DNA from: Streptomyces sp. ISL-100
GTDB lineage: Bacteria; Actinomycetota; Actinomycetes; Streptomycetales; Streptomycetaceae
Reading direction: 5' to 3'
Assembly (NCBI RefSeq): GCF_018614615.1
Contig: NZ_JAGGOK010000097.1
Location: forward strand, 1-38,372
Length of the DNA stretch: 38,372 bases
How positions within the stretch are numbered: the first letter of the stretch is position 1; the number at the start of each line of letters is the position of its first letter. The notes below the pieces were generated by a model that saw only the letters and a list, made by a program, of their open reading frames with translations, did no database searches and had not been told where the DNA came from. This document shows, piece after piece, positions 38,328 to 38,372 of this stretch. A program made the translations under genes and the position numbers.

Positions 38328-38372
38328 TATGACCGCGCCCCGCCGGATTCGATCCGGCGGGGCGCGGTCATA
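38328..38372. terminator. Perfect 21-bp inverted repeat at the window end
   Basis: Arms 38328-38348 and 38352-38372 are exact inverted copies around the loop TCG, starting TATGACCGCG and centred on GGAT-TCG-ATCC. It is likely a bidirectional terminator shared with a gene beyond the edge that converges on pst; that gene is not visible. Confidence 0.8.

Noticed and set aside
38126..38332. 68-codon reading after pstB
   Set aside because: It runs through the pst terminator hairpin, has no ribosome-binding site and reads as low-complexity Arg/Pro/Ala.

Overview
The window is chromosomal DNA from a high-GC actinomycete, almost certainly a Streptomyces. Codons end almost always in G or C, many genes appear to be leaderless, and TTA codons are nearly absent. 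Marker genes include a mycothiol synthase, a GlnR-type regulator, a Nur-type Fur protein, an RsiG-type anti-sigma factor and an F420-type oxidoreductase. Gene order from the FABP-like gene through the cysA-type sulfurtransferase, glnR and mshD to pst looks like a conserved actinobacterial core block. I see no tRNA, rRNA, CRISPR array, insertion sequence or prophage.

Layout. 1-4.5 kb: end of a deazaflavin-dependent oxidoreductase, a HelD-like RNA polymerase-associated ATPase, a TetR regulator, and a divergent quinone-oxidoreductase-like gene whose promoter carries a near-perfect SoxR box. 4.5-10.3 kb: Eis-like acetyltransferase, L-asparaginase II, RsiG, D-aminoacyl-tRNA deacylase, YgfZ-like folate-binding protein, Nur, FABP/nitrobindin-like protein and an overlooked 32-residue membrane peptide. 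10.3-12.8 kb: three translationally coupled, apparently paralogous single-pass membrane proteins of unknown function, one with a TTA codon. 12.8-18.4 kb: a sulfur-handling district with a DsrE-like protein, DUF3099, DUF1416, a CysA-type sulfurtransferase preceded by a cysteine-containing leader peptide, LmeA/DUF2993, a membrane protein, a MoaD-like sulfur carrier and an alpha/beta hydrolase.

18.4-23.8 kb: glnR with a coupled upstream mini-ORF and an orphan terminator hairpin, a LacI regulator, then an HtrA-like protease followed by an MprA/MprB-like two-component system. Four contiguous 11-bp direct repeats lie upstream of the protease. 23.8-29.7 kb: secreted 5'-nucleotidase, a remnant of a DUF1016/YhcG nuclease, mshD, and a GntR-ABC transporter operon under a long palindromic operator. 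29.7-38.4 kb: phosphate storage and uptake, with ppk-CHAD-Nudix (TTA codon in the CHAD gene) and pstS-pstC-pstA-pstB under a PHO box, ended by hairpins.

Taken together the window gathers nutrient-sensing functions: nickel (nur), sulfur (leader peptide, sulfurtransferase, MoaD, DsrE), nitrogen (glnR) and phosphate (pst, ppk, nucleotidase). It also holds stress and development functions: the SoxR box, the MprAB-like system, RsiG and two TTA-containing genes. The best candidate for undescribed biology is the three-paralog membrane operon at 10325-12770 with its small membrane peptide. The most striking regulatory signals are the 4 x 11-bp array, the SoxR box and the glnR leader.
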